A stretch of DNA of 64,000 bases from Opisthorchis felineus (lineage: Eukaryota > Platyhelminthes > Trematoda > Opisthorchiida > Opisthorchiidae). Within the stretch, counting starts at the first letter, position 1; every line of letters starts with the position of its first letter. The notes under the pieces are model-generated. The model did no database searches and was not told the DNA's origin. It was given only the letters and a program-made list of their open reading frames with translations. Positions 37,550 through 48,851 of this stretch are shown here, in pieces. The DNA lies in the NCBI GenBank assembly GCA_004794785.1, contig SJOL01006428.1:480770-544769 (forward strand), in the 5' to 3' direction. A program made the position numbers and the translations under genes.

Positions 37550-38100
37550 GGGGGTTTGGTTGAGGTATCCCACCTTGAGCCCTCAACTCAAAAGTCTGAC
37601 CCACAAGGCAGTGGGAGGATGTCGGGTTTTGTTCGGGGACGCTTCCCCTAGCCTCTGACTTTAAAGTCTGAACCGCGAGGCAGCGAGGTTTACTTCGGGG
37701 ACCCTGCTCGGAGGTGATGACTCAATAATCTGACCTGCTCGGTTGCATGGGGCTGGTCCGAGGTCGCAGAGAGTAGGTATTACTGTCTCACTCCTGATGC
37801 GGCTGCGCAGAGCAGGTGTCTACGTTTTGAAAGTATTTCGACCGTATCGAATAATGCGCCGGCGGTCACGAACAACCATCTTGCGATCCGAGTGTGTGGT
37901 TTTTGCGACCGTCGTTTTCTAACCAGTCCTTCCTCGCTGCTTCCATGAATATGGACATGCTCCTCATGTGGGGGAAACACCTGACTGCCTTCAAACTCGT
38001 ATCGCAGAGGGCAGTATGAATCTACTCCCAAACCGCCTCGTAGCACGATTGCCCGTGGTACAGTGTCTTGCTGCTCTCGGTCTGACTGCCCTCCTCTGGC
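37550..38100 (+). repeat. Interspersed repeat R4, copy 1
   Basis: The first half has three imperfect units of about 70 bases built on CTCAAAAGTCTGACCCACAA, with GGCAGTGGG and CGGGGAC. The second half matches 55800-56050 (AATAATGCGCCGGCGGTCACG, CATGAATATGGACATGCTC, CTGCCTTCAAAC). Open frames cross it on both strands, but no protein family was recognised. Confidence 0.55.
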
Positions 38101-41100
38101 CTTCCTGGCATGATTGCACCTTATGGAACGAAGTTCCAGTCAGTGTACACCGCGAGATCATGGCAGCACTCAAGCCTGACTACTACATCAAGGTGGCGGC
38201 TTTAGGTCGGGTATTTAAAGCATCAGAACTTAAAAGATATGATTCGCTCCATACCAGTCGTGTGTCTAGTGGGTTATATTAATCCGCTTCGAAAATAACC
38301 TGACTTTTAACGCTGTAATATATGGAAGCAGGTTACCAGTTGTTAACTCAGTGTCTAGTCCCAACATAACATGTTGAGTTGACTTCACGGTCATTACAGG
38401 GTAATTGGCAGTTAGGGGCATAGCCGTAAACACGACATTCATAGGTGGGTACCAAAACAGATTACATGATGATATAAGGGAATTTCATTCAAATGGAATC
38501 GGCCATACAAGTACTGAAGCCAGAATGAGGAAACCTTATCAGATGAATCCTGAAGAGCTAGTTGCCACTACTCGCCCTACTGCTATATTTCACTTCCATA
38601 AACACAGGAGACTGTCAGTCATACTTACAAACCAGAGCATGCTCAGAATATAATTTATTTCGGGTTAATCAGAAACTTTACGCCCCTTGACAAACAAACC
38701 GTCCTGTGAGTTTTTACCACGAATACATCATAGCGTTTTTGTTTGTTTCCGAAGCGGTTGACTCCTACCTCTGACGACGCTACGTCGTTGTCAGTCGATG
38801 ATCAGTACCCACGATTCATTTTGACTGTTTCCGTGTCACTAGGTAGATCGGCTCTGTCAATTATTGAAAGATTGGAAATACCAACCTCATGGTCACGAAT
38901 CGCATCTGACCAACGCTGACCACTCAACGGTCATAGGCTCCTTACGTGATCTTACCTCCCCAGATGTAGAAAACAGCTTTTCAGCACAGTCACTGTCAAG
39001 CAAGTAACTAACCTTAGTTCACACGCGTCTACCGCAGCAGCCTCCAGTGGCACGTTGCACCGTTTGAAGAAAGTTTGAGTGATATACCATGAAAACGGGT
39101 TATTATCTGGCCGTTTCAAATTCCGAGCAAATTGGACGGCAAGCAGCAGACGAATATGATCAAGCTGAAGAAGGAAAACCATTCAACCTGGTCAATAGAA
39201 CCAAACGTGGCGAAACAAATTGGTTGCAAAACCACGAATATCCAAGCGGAAAATTTTGCAAAGTAATAAAGTGCTATGTAGGGAGGTAACCTGTAAATCC
39301 ACAAATCGCTCGTTTGTCATCTCAGCAGAGGGCTGCATACAACATACAAAAACCAGAGAAAAGCAGGGAATGGTGAAAATCTCGCAGCACTTCCGTACCA
39401 ACCTAGAAACACAGCATCATCGGAATCGCCATAATGTCAAGAGGATTTGATGAGAATAACCGTCAACCCAAGTTGGGATTAAATTACGAAAAAGACTGCA
39501 TTCAAATGGTCCTCTTAGTTACTAGGTCACTCGAAGTCAAGACAACTTTTCGATAAAAAGTGTCGTTTACCCGATCTTCGTTTTTCGCTCTTCAATTTCA
39601 AAGAATATATTTCGAGTGAATTTTGCAACAATGTAGCTTACAAAAATGTTCAGTGTGATCAGTCTTGGAACAATAAGAAACGCCCCGTGTGTAGATTACC
39701 CATCTCTCCCGTCTTGTCAAATGGTAAAAATCTTACCCTTGGCGCGAATTGCGATATCTTTTAACCTGTAGCCTCGGGGAGTATATTCAGAAGAATAGTC
39801 CCGCATGTCTGTAACGGGAAAATTTTGCGAAATTGGAAAATTCTGTCCGTACTGAGAGGGGTACACATTTAGGGAAAGATTTTAAGGTAACAACGGAAAA
39901 TGCGTCGTATAGCTAAATGAGTGGGATAAATGGTACGTTTCTTCAAAATCATTGGACATAAAAACACAAAAAACGGCAAGAGACAGACTGTGAAGTTTCA
40001 CAAAGAGTGAGATCACGGAAATTTAATGAACTCGGTGTAAGCCGCTTGTTGATAGTCCCCTTACAGCAACGGAAGATAGAGAAATTCGTGTGCCACGTTG
40101 TGTGAGCTCATGAAAATTGTACAGTCTGTGACACAAATCAGCAGCCAATCGTGCGTGCGAAGTGCTAATGCTAACACGAAAAATAGCATCAGGCACGCAA
40201 GTAAGGTTAAAGAGTAGAGAGATCTAAGTGCGGTTGAGAAGAACCCCGGTGCTCATTCTAAGGAAAACCTCAAAAGCTGAAAGCAATCAAACACCGACGA
40301 CTCAGCAAAAAAATAAGTAAAATGACATTGCTTTTTCTGCTTTCAATGGTAGGGCTTTATTCAAATAAATCGACACGAATGTACGACAGTGAAGCAACAG
40401 TGTTTTGCGTTTTTATCGTTATTGCCCTTAATGATGTTGGTACGGCAGGACTAAAGCGTTGCAGCCAAAAATCGAGATAGTGAAAGAACTCATATTTAAC
40501 CTAAGCCTAATAGCCTTATCGTGTCAAACATGATCCAATGTGTGACCAACAATCCAAAAAGGAGACATGATATGCTAAACAACCAACATTTGAGTTGGCG
40601 CAATCATAGCTGAATCGGTCCGAATAGTCATACGTCTTAGGGCTGACAAAACCACCAGACCGTATTCCTTGTCTCATCGAATAAGTCCGTATTTAAAGTG
40701 TCTTACGATTAACAGCATCAAGGAAACGTGAAAATCTATGCAATTCTTGAACTACGTGATGCATTTATGGAGATTCGGATGCGTGCAACCGTCGAAAATC
40801 GGAGGAATGTGCGGATGATGCACGTAAAGCGATGAAGAGAAAAATGGGGGGAAACGCGACACCGGCGGTTGTTTTCTGGCTTTAGGTAGTCCAGGAGTTA
40901 TTACAAAAAAATTTACCCTGCGAATTCTCAGCGCGTCTCATGACTCAAATCGATGTCCTGGAAAGTGAGCTTTTCCGACGGTGTCCACGAGGTGATGACG
41001 AAGACAAACTAGTTGACCACGGTACTGCAATCCGCATACTCCTTGTATGTAGAATGGCAGTCATGCACCAAAATGATGCGTTGGTTGTTCAAATGCTTGA

Positions 41101-41990
41101 GAATCACAGCGTTGCTCCGAAGTATGGTCGAGAAAATACTTTCGACAAGAAAAACAAAATTAACTGGCCACAAAAGTGTTTTATGACAGGAGGTTGGTTC
41201 TTGAACTGTTCTTCGAGCTTTGTCTACAAATGTTGTATCGTCATTCGATTACACGTCTTCTGTGCACAAGGTCTTAGTGCCAACCCGGAGAAAATATCTA
41301 CCCCGCCCGCAACAAATGCTGAACCTAACCTGGGTACCAACAACAAAACTAACAAGAGATGGAAAGACCAGAAGAACAATTAGTTATGCGAATTGTCCAG
41401 ACTGCGACTCAACGAGTAGATGTGGCAGAAGTCGACTACTTGATGCTTGGGTTCAACGTTCACCCTGTTAGCCCCATGGCCAGACAGTCGTCGACGTATA
41501 TTAATTCGTCCAGTTCTTGTTTCGATTAACTCACGCCCCGAGTTTCTACGAAGATTATAGAGTTCGAATGGTTGGATAAGTGTCTTCAACTTTTTCAGTG
41601 TCTTCTAGAAAGTCCAGGTGCTGGTAGTCATTCGGTCCTCTAAAATGATCGGGGTAGGTTGACTGTCTACTCACAAGTAGTTAGATCTTCAAACAAGTTG
41701 ACACACGACCCAATCTAAGCCCAAAGCCAGTTAAGAAGCTTTTTCTACGCATATGCCGAATTCCGACGGAAACTGCAGCATCACAGTCCTCGATTAGAAT
41801 AAGTGTACAAAGCGCGCGCCATTCTGAAGAGACATACCGAGAGGACCAATATCTGCCGATAGGCGCAACCATCATTTGCATGTCTCCCCAAAGTCCAAAA
41901 CACTGTCACCAGCCGTCGAGCCTTCAGATGTTTAGGGTGAAAAAATGAAAGCATACCTATCGTTTCAGAAGGGTTTGGTGAACGATCGGT
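38101..41990. other. Unrecognised sequence
   Basis: No gene or repeat was recognised. The longest frame, 147 codons at 40940-41383 (+), has an Asp/Lys-rich start and no identifiable motif. The stretch 39400-40900 is AT-rich with few open frames. Confidence 0.4.
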
Positions 41991-41993
41991 AGT

Positions 41994-42046
41994 TGTTGAT
42001 TGGGCAACGTTTCGCTTTTGACGCAAAAGCTTCATCAGGCCAAGTG
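41994..42046 (-). ncRNA. Type I hammerhead ribozyme of the Penelope-like element
   Basis: All invariant core bases are present on the minus strand: CTGATGA (complement of 42032-42038), then a 7-bp stem II GCTTTTG/CAAAAGC with loop CGT (42030-42014), then GAAA (42013-42010). Stem III is only A-U plus C-G (42010-42007) with no loop, followed by U at 42006, giving a GUU cleavage site. Stem I starts GGC/GCC and can extend with a bulged C (TTGGC with GCCCAA). Such minimal stem III is known to favour a dimeric hammerhead. Predicted cleavage lies between 42006 and 42005. Confidence 0.85.
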
Positions 42047-42387
42047 AGCAGGTCACATGGTTGGCCAGGTTTAAAGGCAGACGGAGAACCAATCAGTAAG
42101 ACGTCTTCATATCGGCACACTGGATCAGTGTTGAGTATCAATTAACGGCTCTTGTCGGTCAGTGTGGTTGTCAAAATCTTGCGTTGATGTGTTGGGCGAT
42201 TTTCAAATTAGTTCCGATCGGGTTTTGTTCCTTAATCTTCCATTTCGATGTGCTTCAATTGATTATTCACCACGGGTGCCACTAGTAGATTAAGTTAATC
42301 TTCGTGGGCTTGTGTGTTACGACAATTTAGTTGGAGGGGGAGGGAAGGTGATGATGACTACTCCTGATAACCGCACACCAACACGTG

Positions 42388-42811
42388 TCAGCTCAACTGA
42401 TCGAAAACTGTTCGCCACAAGCTTGCCATTTCCACGCCTTCTATTCTGTTAACACTGGGATGATTGGCGATTTCCACCGCCTCGGCCATCCGCCTCTGTG
42501 GTGTGGACCGTAGTCCTCGCCTCAAGACATCAACATTTTCTAGATCTATTTTGTGTCTCGTGTCCAGTGCATGTTCCGCCATTGTTGGGTCTTTTAGTAA
42601 CGCCCGATATTCATCTGCGTTTCTCGGCGGCCTGTTTATTTTCCTCCTGTGCTCTCCGATTCTGGTGTGAAATTCCCTGGCTGTCTGTCCTATGTAGACC
42701 TTAGTGCAGTCGTTACACTTAATTTTGTAGATACAGTCCCTGGTTCTGTTCGCCGGGAGGGGATCTTTTAATTTCACCAGTGCAGAGCGCAAATTGTTTC
42801 CCTTCTGAAAG
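42388..42811 (-). CDS. Penelope-like GIY-YIG endonuclease, truncated
   Basis: An open frame of 134 codons from the ATG at 42792, extending upstream without a stop to include AFQKGNNLRSALV. Numbering from that ATG: CIYKIKC (20-26) is the GIY strand with C in place of G, followed by C29 in a C-x2-C pair, then VYIGQTAREFHTRIGEH (32-48) with the YIG motif, conserved R39 and H48. A second part MAEHALDTRH and NVDVLRRG completes the domain. The paired cysteines and histidines fit the zinc-binding insert typical of Penelope-like endonucleases, which nick target DNA for reverse transcription. The frame is intact, but the RT domain that should precede it is missing, so the element is not autonomous. 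Confidence 0.85.
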
Positions 42812-42859
42812 GCTACTCTATGCTACTCTATGCCACTACTCTATGCTACTCTATGCTAA
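42811..42859. repeat. 10-bp minisatellite
   Basis: Four to five copies of CTACTCTATG, one separated by CCA, directly abut the 5' truncation of the Penelope-like element. Confidence 0.9.
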
Positions 42860-44881
42860 CCGTGTTAAGAATCCTTCGAATAACCTCCGATGTTCCTCGT
42901 TTATATGGAATAACAGCAATCCCTGTTGAGTTTCGCTACCGGCACCAACATCCTTCGCAAGTGACGCCTAATCAAACTACCTGGAACTAACCCGAAGTTT
43001 GTTCTTTACATCTTTACCTAGCTATTCACGAGTGTCCGTGGTAGTTGGTCGGTTCACCGCCCGATATGAAAGTCCTCACTCAGGCCGCACAAAAGAATAC
43101 GCTTTTACCCTCTACTCTTTATTCCGAGTGTTTCTTGCGGCCAATCCAGCAAAAAAATACTCTCCTACCACGGTAAGACCAGAAGTAACGCAATATAGAC
43201 AAAAAAGAAATGCCTTAGGGCTGGCCGTTTTAGCATCAGTAAAACGCTGCATTATGTAGAGCAACGGCCGTGGTGAGATACTGTCTTCCTACGGAAAAAC
43301 CTGGCGTTGTTTCAGAATTTTCCCAAAAAACGGTTATGACTGAAGACAAAGTAAAATGCGTCGAAAGCGTAGCAGGTCCACACCTACGGCCGATCTAACA
43401 AACGACTGGGTCCAACAGGTCACCTTATACCCTAGTTGCCCTGGTAGGAGTCCCATACAGACCACATCAACAAGCGTGACTTTGCGATATGAAACACTGA
43501 ACAGCAACACGAAACTCTCCAAAAGCGAGATATTCTGTAACGACCTATTGAGCTTGTGATTGGTTTCATCGCTGGTCATGGTACACTGGAATTGAAAAAG
43601 CTAATGGTCCACCGTGTGGATTGCTAGATTCCCGAAACCGGAATGATAAGAGCAAGGAAGTGAGCCAACTTATTTGAGGAGAATAGCTTCAGGATAATTC
43701 AATGTGTTGATCATTCAAGAATACTAACCCGAATCCTAGATGAACTAATAGCGATTCGAAACAGAGGCATTTTAGCCGCGTCTAGTTTTCCAACGATCAT
43801 TCTTCGCTAACCTTCTTCAAACACATTACTCTGTTTGTTTGAAAAGCTCGCAATAGTTTGCTGGCTTCAACTATCCACTTTTTCCGCTTCCAAGCTCCGT
43901 GATTTTGTTACGCAATACACGTTGCCCATATCTGGATGCGTACAAGTGGAACGAGGTACGTAACATCAACAAAATCTACCACACACTGGATACACAAGTG
44001 CAAAATGGTAAGTACCCTGCTATGAAATGGTATTGTTTCGGGCTGCTATCCTGAAGCCAGTGAAAGGAAGCCACGTAACCAATTAGTGTCTCATAGGGCA
44101 GTTATGTATAATATATCAACGAACAGTCGAAAGTAGTAAGAGGAAAATAGTAGAGTGTCAAGATCGGATAGGTAACTCATTGGTTTCATTCACAGCGAAT
44201 TTGGCCCTTAGTGTGGATCACTTAAAAGGACGAGAAAAGGAAGGGCAGTGCGTGCGGTAAATAGTAATCAAACACGGGGAGAATTGTACTGAAAGCCTTC
44301 GGCAACTTCCAGTAATATATTTCTCGGATTTGCTGTATACGATAAACCGGTCCGGTGGGATTATCGTTAATCATTTGTAACAGAAGCGCTAATGCAAAAA
44401 TGTGACGTTCGTTTTTTACAACCAGTCACTACCGAACCAAGACCCGCTATAGATACATGAGAAAATGCTAACTACAGGTTAAGCTTATGCCTGCCAAGGA
44501 AGAACGATGGTGGGAGGTACTGTTGCGCCATTATTTATAATACTCAGGTCTTCATTTTCCATCGTATTAATGTTCCACATTTACGCCCACTTCAGCTAAC
44601 GTGTGTCTGCCAGATACGGGATAAAACCTCAGTTCGGGGATTCGACTCATCTCAGTGACGCTTACTCATCTACGTTTACGGTTGCATCAGTCACCTTTGA
44701 AATCATACAACAACCCGTAAATTTACAATCTTCAAGCAATTGTCCGGTAACAGCATCCTCTGGTAGAAACTGTTTCCTTGGTAGGTATAGTCGACATACT
44801 TGTTTTCAGTGTCAGGCTTGTGGAGCGACGTGTAAGAAATGCAGTAAGAAAAGACGCTTCCAGGTCCACATGTCTGGATAG
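42860..44881. other. Unrecognised sequence
   Basis: No gene or repeat was recognised. Frames at 42999-43259 (+) and 43334-43579 (-) lack motifs. A cysteine-rich frame at 44603-44881 (+), with HTCFQCQACGATCKKCSKK, is probably chance: it ends in a TAG that also fits the acceptor of the next candidate exon. Confidence 0.35.
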
Positions 44882-45085
44882 CCTTCACAACCCTCTGCTT
44901 CAATTCATACTTCTGCATCAGCTTCACTCACCACTGCCACAGCCACAGCCCCTGGCTTTCTGTTACCGGCCGTTACAGAATTATCCATCAACAGAGTTCC
45001 ATTAGAAACGCATGTCGAGAGTGGTAGTTCTGAAAGCCTCACGCCGTCTTGCGCTGCTCGCCGTCGTACATGGAAGACACAAACG
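44882..45085 (+). CDS. Candidate exon, Ser/Thr/Pro-rich protein
   Basis: The 68-codon phase 0-0 reading is bounded by a TCTGGATAG acceptor and an ACG|GTACGG donor. It encodes PSQPSASIHTSASASLTTAT and continues to RRTWKTQT, a low-complexity Ser/Thr/Ala-rich segment as in mucin-like or linker regions. A possible further exon at about 45333-45510 (+), after a polypyrimidine CACCCCCTTCCGATTAG acceptor, reads DEWNSMEFTRLLRLANSSHL but does not join in phase. Family unknown. Confidence 0.35.
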
Positions 45086-45639
45086 GTACGGCACTAAACT
45101 GCAAAAATGAACACATCTTTTACTAGTCGCAGGTCATTGTTATGTCGCGGTATAGTATCAGGATATGTTGTAATAGAACCTAAAACTCAGTACTACCATA
45201 CCCGTGCTCCGATGTCCTACATGGTCATAATTTCCTAGAGCTCCTCGAAAAGCTTCACATTTTTTGACGAACTAAGCGACCTCGTTCTTTGTTTGGTGTC
45301 ACCCCCTTCCGATTAGAACCCCAATCCCTCTTCAGAACTCTGACTACCAACTTCAAGATAATTACTACAAAGTTAAGACAATATTGTGCTGTTGATGAGT
45401 GGAACAGTATGGAATTCACCCGTTTGCTGAGGCTAGCGAATTCGAGCCATCTGGGTCTCCGTAGTAGTACCAAGTCATCCAGGCTTCAAGTGATAGACAG
45501 AAAAGAAGCTCCGTTGTTGATTACAGCCATACAATCAAGTGAACCTGCCGTGACCCATATCCAATGCCAACAATCGATGTCCCTGGATGCCAAGTAGCTC
45601 AATGTAGTTCTTCCCAATAAACGACATAAAAACCACTTA

Positions 45640-45775
45640 AAATGAGGATCCCATGGATGATATGGACAAGCCACACGGTGACTTCGAGGCCTGTAGGAGC
45701 TTGTGTAAATCCCATCGTATTTAAATTTGGAGTACCGAACGGAGTGGCATGTTTCCAACGAGTAATCGACGAACT
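45640..45775 (-). pseudogene. Possible gypsy-type RT fragment
   Basis: The minus strand reads WKHATPFGTPNLNTMGFTQA followed by PTGLE, resembling the TPFGLYxFxxMPFGLxxAPxTF segment of Ty3/gypsy reverse transcriptase. No other RT motif is next to it, so the call is tentative. Confidence 0.3.
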
Positions 45776-46584
45776 GAATGCCACAGAAAAACACTTTTAA
45801 CTGCGCTGATAACCTCACTATCGGTAGGTGTGATATAGCCGAGCATGACCGAAGCCTGAAAAGATTCCTTGGCGTAATGAAGCAATAGGGTATAACTTTC
45901 AGTGAGTCAGAGGGTTCTGTTGCTCACAACACAATCAGACGCCTTGGCTACGAAGTGCCCAATGGTACCATCAAACCTGAGCCGCAGTGACTAAAACTAT
46001 TGTGATCTCTTTGCATCTACTGACATTAAATCCTAACAACGCGCCGTTGGACTGTCTTCTTACTACTCTCTCAGTGTTTCCCACTTTTATGATAAAGTTC
46101 GCCCCTTGTACACATCATTCGGCCACTGAAGAGGAGTACATCGTGGTTGAAACGATTCATTTTCATCATGGTAATTACTTCAAACTCGTTACTAACCAAC
46201 GGCTTGTTGCTTTCACGTAAGACGACCAAGTTAATAGTAACAAAATACTGCACCACTGTACGACTGTACCGACCAAGAGAAAACCTGACACTTGACACAG
46301 TCCCGCGGTAGGTGTGGTGCGCTCGTGAACAACCATACCTTACATGAAACTGTAACATCCAGGTTTTGCCCGAACGTTATATTTTGTACATTCAAAAAAT
46401 CCTCCATTCCCTGTTGAGAAAATACGCCATACCATCAACTTGTGCAGCATTTCCAGAAATGAAACCACGATTCCACCATTCTGTTGGTCACAAATTAGTG
46501 AAAGCCACCCATATATTTGAAAGACTAGTGAAAGACTAGCGACCATTATATTCTTACAACCACTGATGAATACTCCAGGTTTCG

Positions 46585-46830
46585 TTTTGTTTTCGTCTAC
46601 GGAGATATGGCGTCAGACTATAATCAGCTTTTTACCATTCCAAGAACGCCGGCCAACATTCACACAGATCCTGGCATTTCTTTTATATCTGTTGAGTTAC
46701 GAAGGTTCCTTCACAAGAAAGCCATAACTAGCATTAGAAAAACAACATATAACTCACATGGTAACGGACAGGTCGAGAGTCATTCCCTTTATTCTGAAAA
46801 CCCGTCTACCTAGGTGGCTGTCGCATCCGC
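46585..46830 (+). pseudogene. Ty3/gypsy integrase core fragment
   Basis: From ATG 46607 the frame has NQLFTIPRTPANIHTDPGIS (residues 6-25), then FISVELRRFLHKKAITS, and YNSHGNGQVE (48-57). The second catalytic aspartate (D21) and the glutamate (E57) keep the D-x35-E spacing of retroviral-type integrases, and YNxxGNGQVE is the family signature. The frame ends at a stop after SENPST and the rest of pol is missing, so it is a dead fragment. It lies on the strand opposite to the possible RT piece at 45.7 kb. Confidence 0.75.
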
Positions 46831-48808
46831 GACCAGTCCTGCTTAAACGGATGGTTAGACCATTGAAATGCCACCCCGTTGTAGAATTGAGCTTCTGCAG
46901 TGTAATCCTACGTGTGCACAAGTTCCATTCCAGAGTTGCCACGATGAAACTTCAACCATCCGTCACTTGGTTCCGAAGGTTGTCGAAGAAGCAGGTGGAA
47001 CTGGAACCAACGACGATTCGGTGACTACTTCTACCAGAGGGTATCACAGCCTTAAACAGCTTCCCCTATTTCTAATGAACCAAAACCTTCATCTTATGGA
47101 CACACTAACAGTGAAGCACATATTTCACAACAAAAAAGTGCGCTTATGTAGTCCACTTTCAGCAGAAGTCTGACAACGATGTCCCTGCATCACTTTGTTT
47201 CGAAGAAACTTTCATGCATTTTGAATAACCTTTCCTTTTACCAGAAAGCTAGCTCCTGACTACATCGTCATAATTCAATTTCGTACATTCTTCTACCTCC
47301 ATTACATCACACGTAACACAACACTGCCGCCCGTCGATGTCAGTTTTTCTAGTGAAGGAAAATGTAGTGTCATTATTCATCATACTCATTATTCCAATTA
47401 CAGCATTGTTTCACTCTTACTCTGATTCCAGCTATCGTACGTTTACTGCATACTCAATAAAGCTGTAATTTGGGCATTCCAGTCTTCTCGTTCACGCTGA
47501 TTCATCTACGTCTGTCTGCTCATTTACCTAGATCGCAACAGCTAACGCGGAAATAGGGTGAAATCGTCGTGGAATAACCGAAACGCTGACTGGCTCTAGA
47601 TATTGATGACATAAACGACAAACTCGAAGCCCCCGTAAGTCATCTGTAAGTGGCGGCACAACCACTGCAATAGCGTTCCGTGCATGGCTGTGAAATACCA
47701 ACTTGGACATGCTTCGCTTTTATTTATCGAAACAAGAGGTGTAGAAAAATAGGAAGCACTTAGCCGATACAACAAACCGGACAACTGATGTGGTCTGAGT
47801 ATACTTTGAATCAAGCAGATGGACATTTCACTGAAAACAAAAACCCATTTACAATGCTGCTGCTGTGTTGAAAAAACCTCCCGCAAAACTCCACAGACAT
47901 TGATCATTAGGAAAAAATGGTAACTATTTACCTTTAGCTGTGACCATGGCTCGCAGATGCATACAGGATCAAACGTAACAAAACATTTTGTGCTATTATA
48001 TCCTCAACAGAGAACTAACACAATTAGAACACTAAGGTATCCAGTAGAAGAACGGCTACGCTCTTCAGTCAGTCGTACTAGGGCAACGACAACAAGGATA
48101 CAGACTTCTGAAAGACTTCTTTATTGCAAGTGACGTAGACGATTTTCTTGTCTTCGTGGATGAATTAACTAGGGTCTTCAGATGGATGAATGTGGGCGGC
48201 AATGCTCATTGAAAAAATCAGGAAACACTCGCCTTCTGTGACTATTTGTCCACAGACCAAATCAGACGAAGGCTAACCGAAACAAGCAGTCTGGGTGAAG
48301 TGTGTGAGATGCGCAAGCGCGTGGTACAAGTAAAGTACATACTGTGAGATACGGCTCTTCACTTCAGTGAAGCCTATAGTGATGCATCCGCGGCCGAGAA
48401 AAAAATCAATACTAACCAAATGTACGTGCTCCGGGTGACGTCCAATTCATTCATAATAGTCTCAGATAACTGCTGAGCTCATTCGCTTCTAAACACATAA
48501 TAATGACTGTCTGTGGAAGCCCACGTTTAATCCAAGTTTCACCAAATGTCCGTGGTACCTAATGCGGACCATGATGGGAAACCCTACAACTCAGATCTGT
48601 TCCCAGAATCAGCTACATTGCCTAGTGAAATCCAATATGACCCATAAGAACCATCAAACTAGTTTCACCATCTGCCTCCACTCTTTCCCGCTAAAAAAAT
48701 CCTTGTCAACCACACGACGCTTTTGAGCAATTATCCCCTGCAGACTTGGAAAGTACGCATCACCATTCTCCTGGGAGTTATCGGCACTATGATGGAGTTG
48801 ATTTTGCC
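46831..48808. other. Unrecognised sequence
   Basis: Frames at 46758-47173 (+) follow the integrase fragment and could be decayed pol or LTR, but show no motif. Nothing else was recognised. Confidence 0.35.
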
Positions 48809-48851
48809 GACAGGGTAGTCATCATCATCATCATCATCAAAGACAGGGTAG
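48809..48851 (-). mobile_element. Tail-only LINE insertion with 10-bp duplication
   Basis: GACAGGGTAG at 48809-48818 is repeated exactly at 48842-48851. Between them are 23 bases, (TCA)n ending AA, that is TTTGATGATGATGA... on the minus strand, the same repeat as the LINE tails at 34.0, 22.3 and 58.3 kb. This fits target-primed reverse transcription that copied only the tail. Confidence 0.65.

Larger units (their letters stand above)
41991..42811 (-). mobile_element. Penelope-like element, 3' part with ribozyme
   Basis: Minus-strand order: the end of ORF with a GIY-YIG endonuclease (42811-42388), about 340 bases of noncoding sequence, then a hammerhead ribozyme (42046-41994). Penelope-like elements are the eukaryotic retroelements known to combine RT with a GIY-YIG endonuclease and to carry hammerhead motifs in their terminal repeats. 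The RT half is absent; homology stops at a 10-bp minisatellite at 42811-42859. The true 3' boundary is unknown. Confidence 0.8.

Noticed and set aside
44603..44881. Cysteine-rich zinc-finger-like ORF
   Set aside because: Cys spacing fits no known finger and the frame ends at a TAG that also serves the next candidate exon's acceptor.
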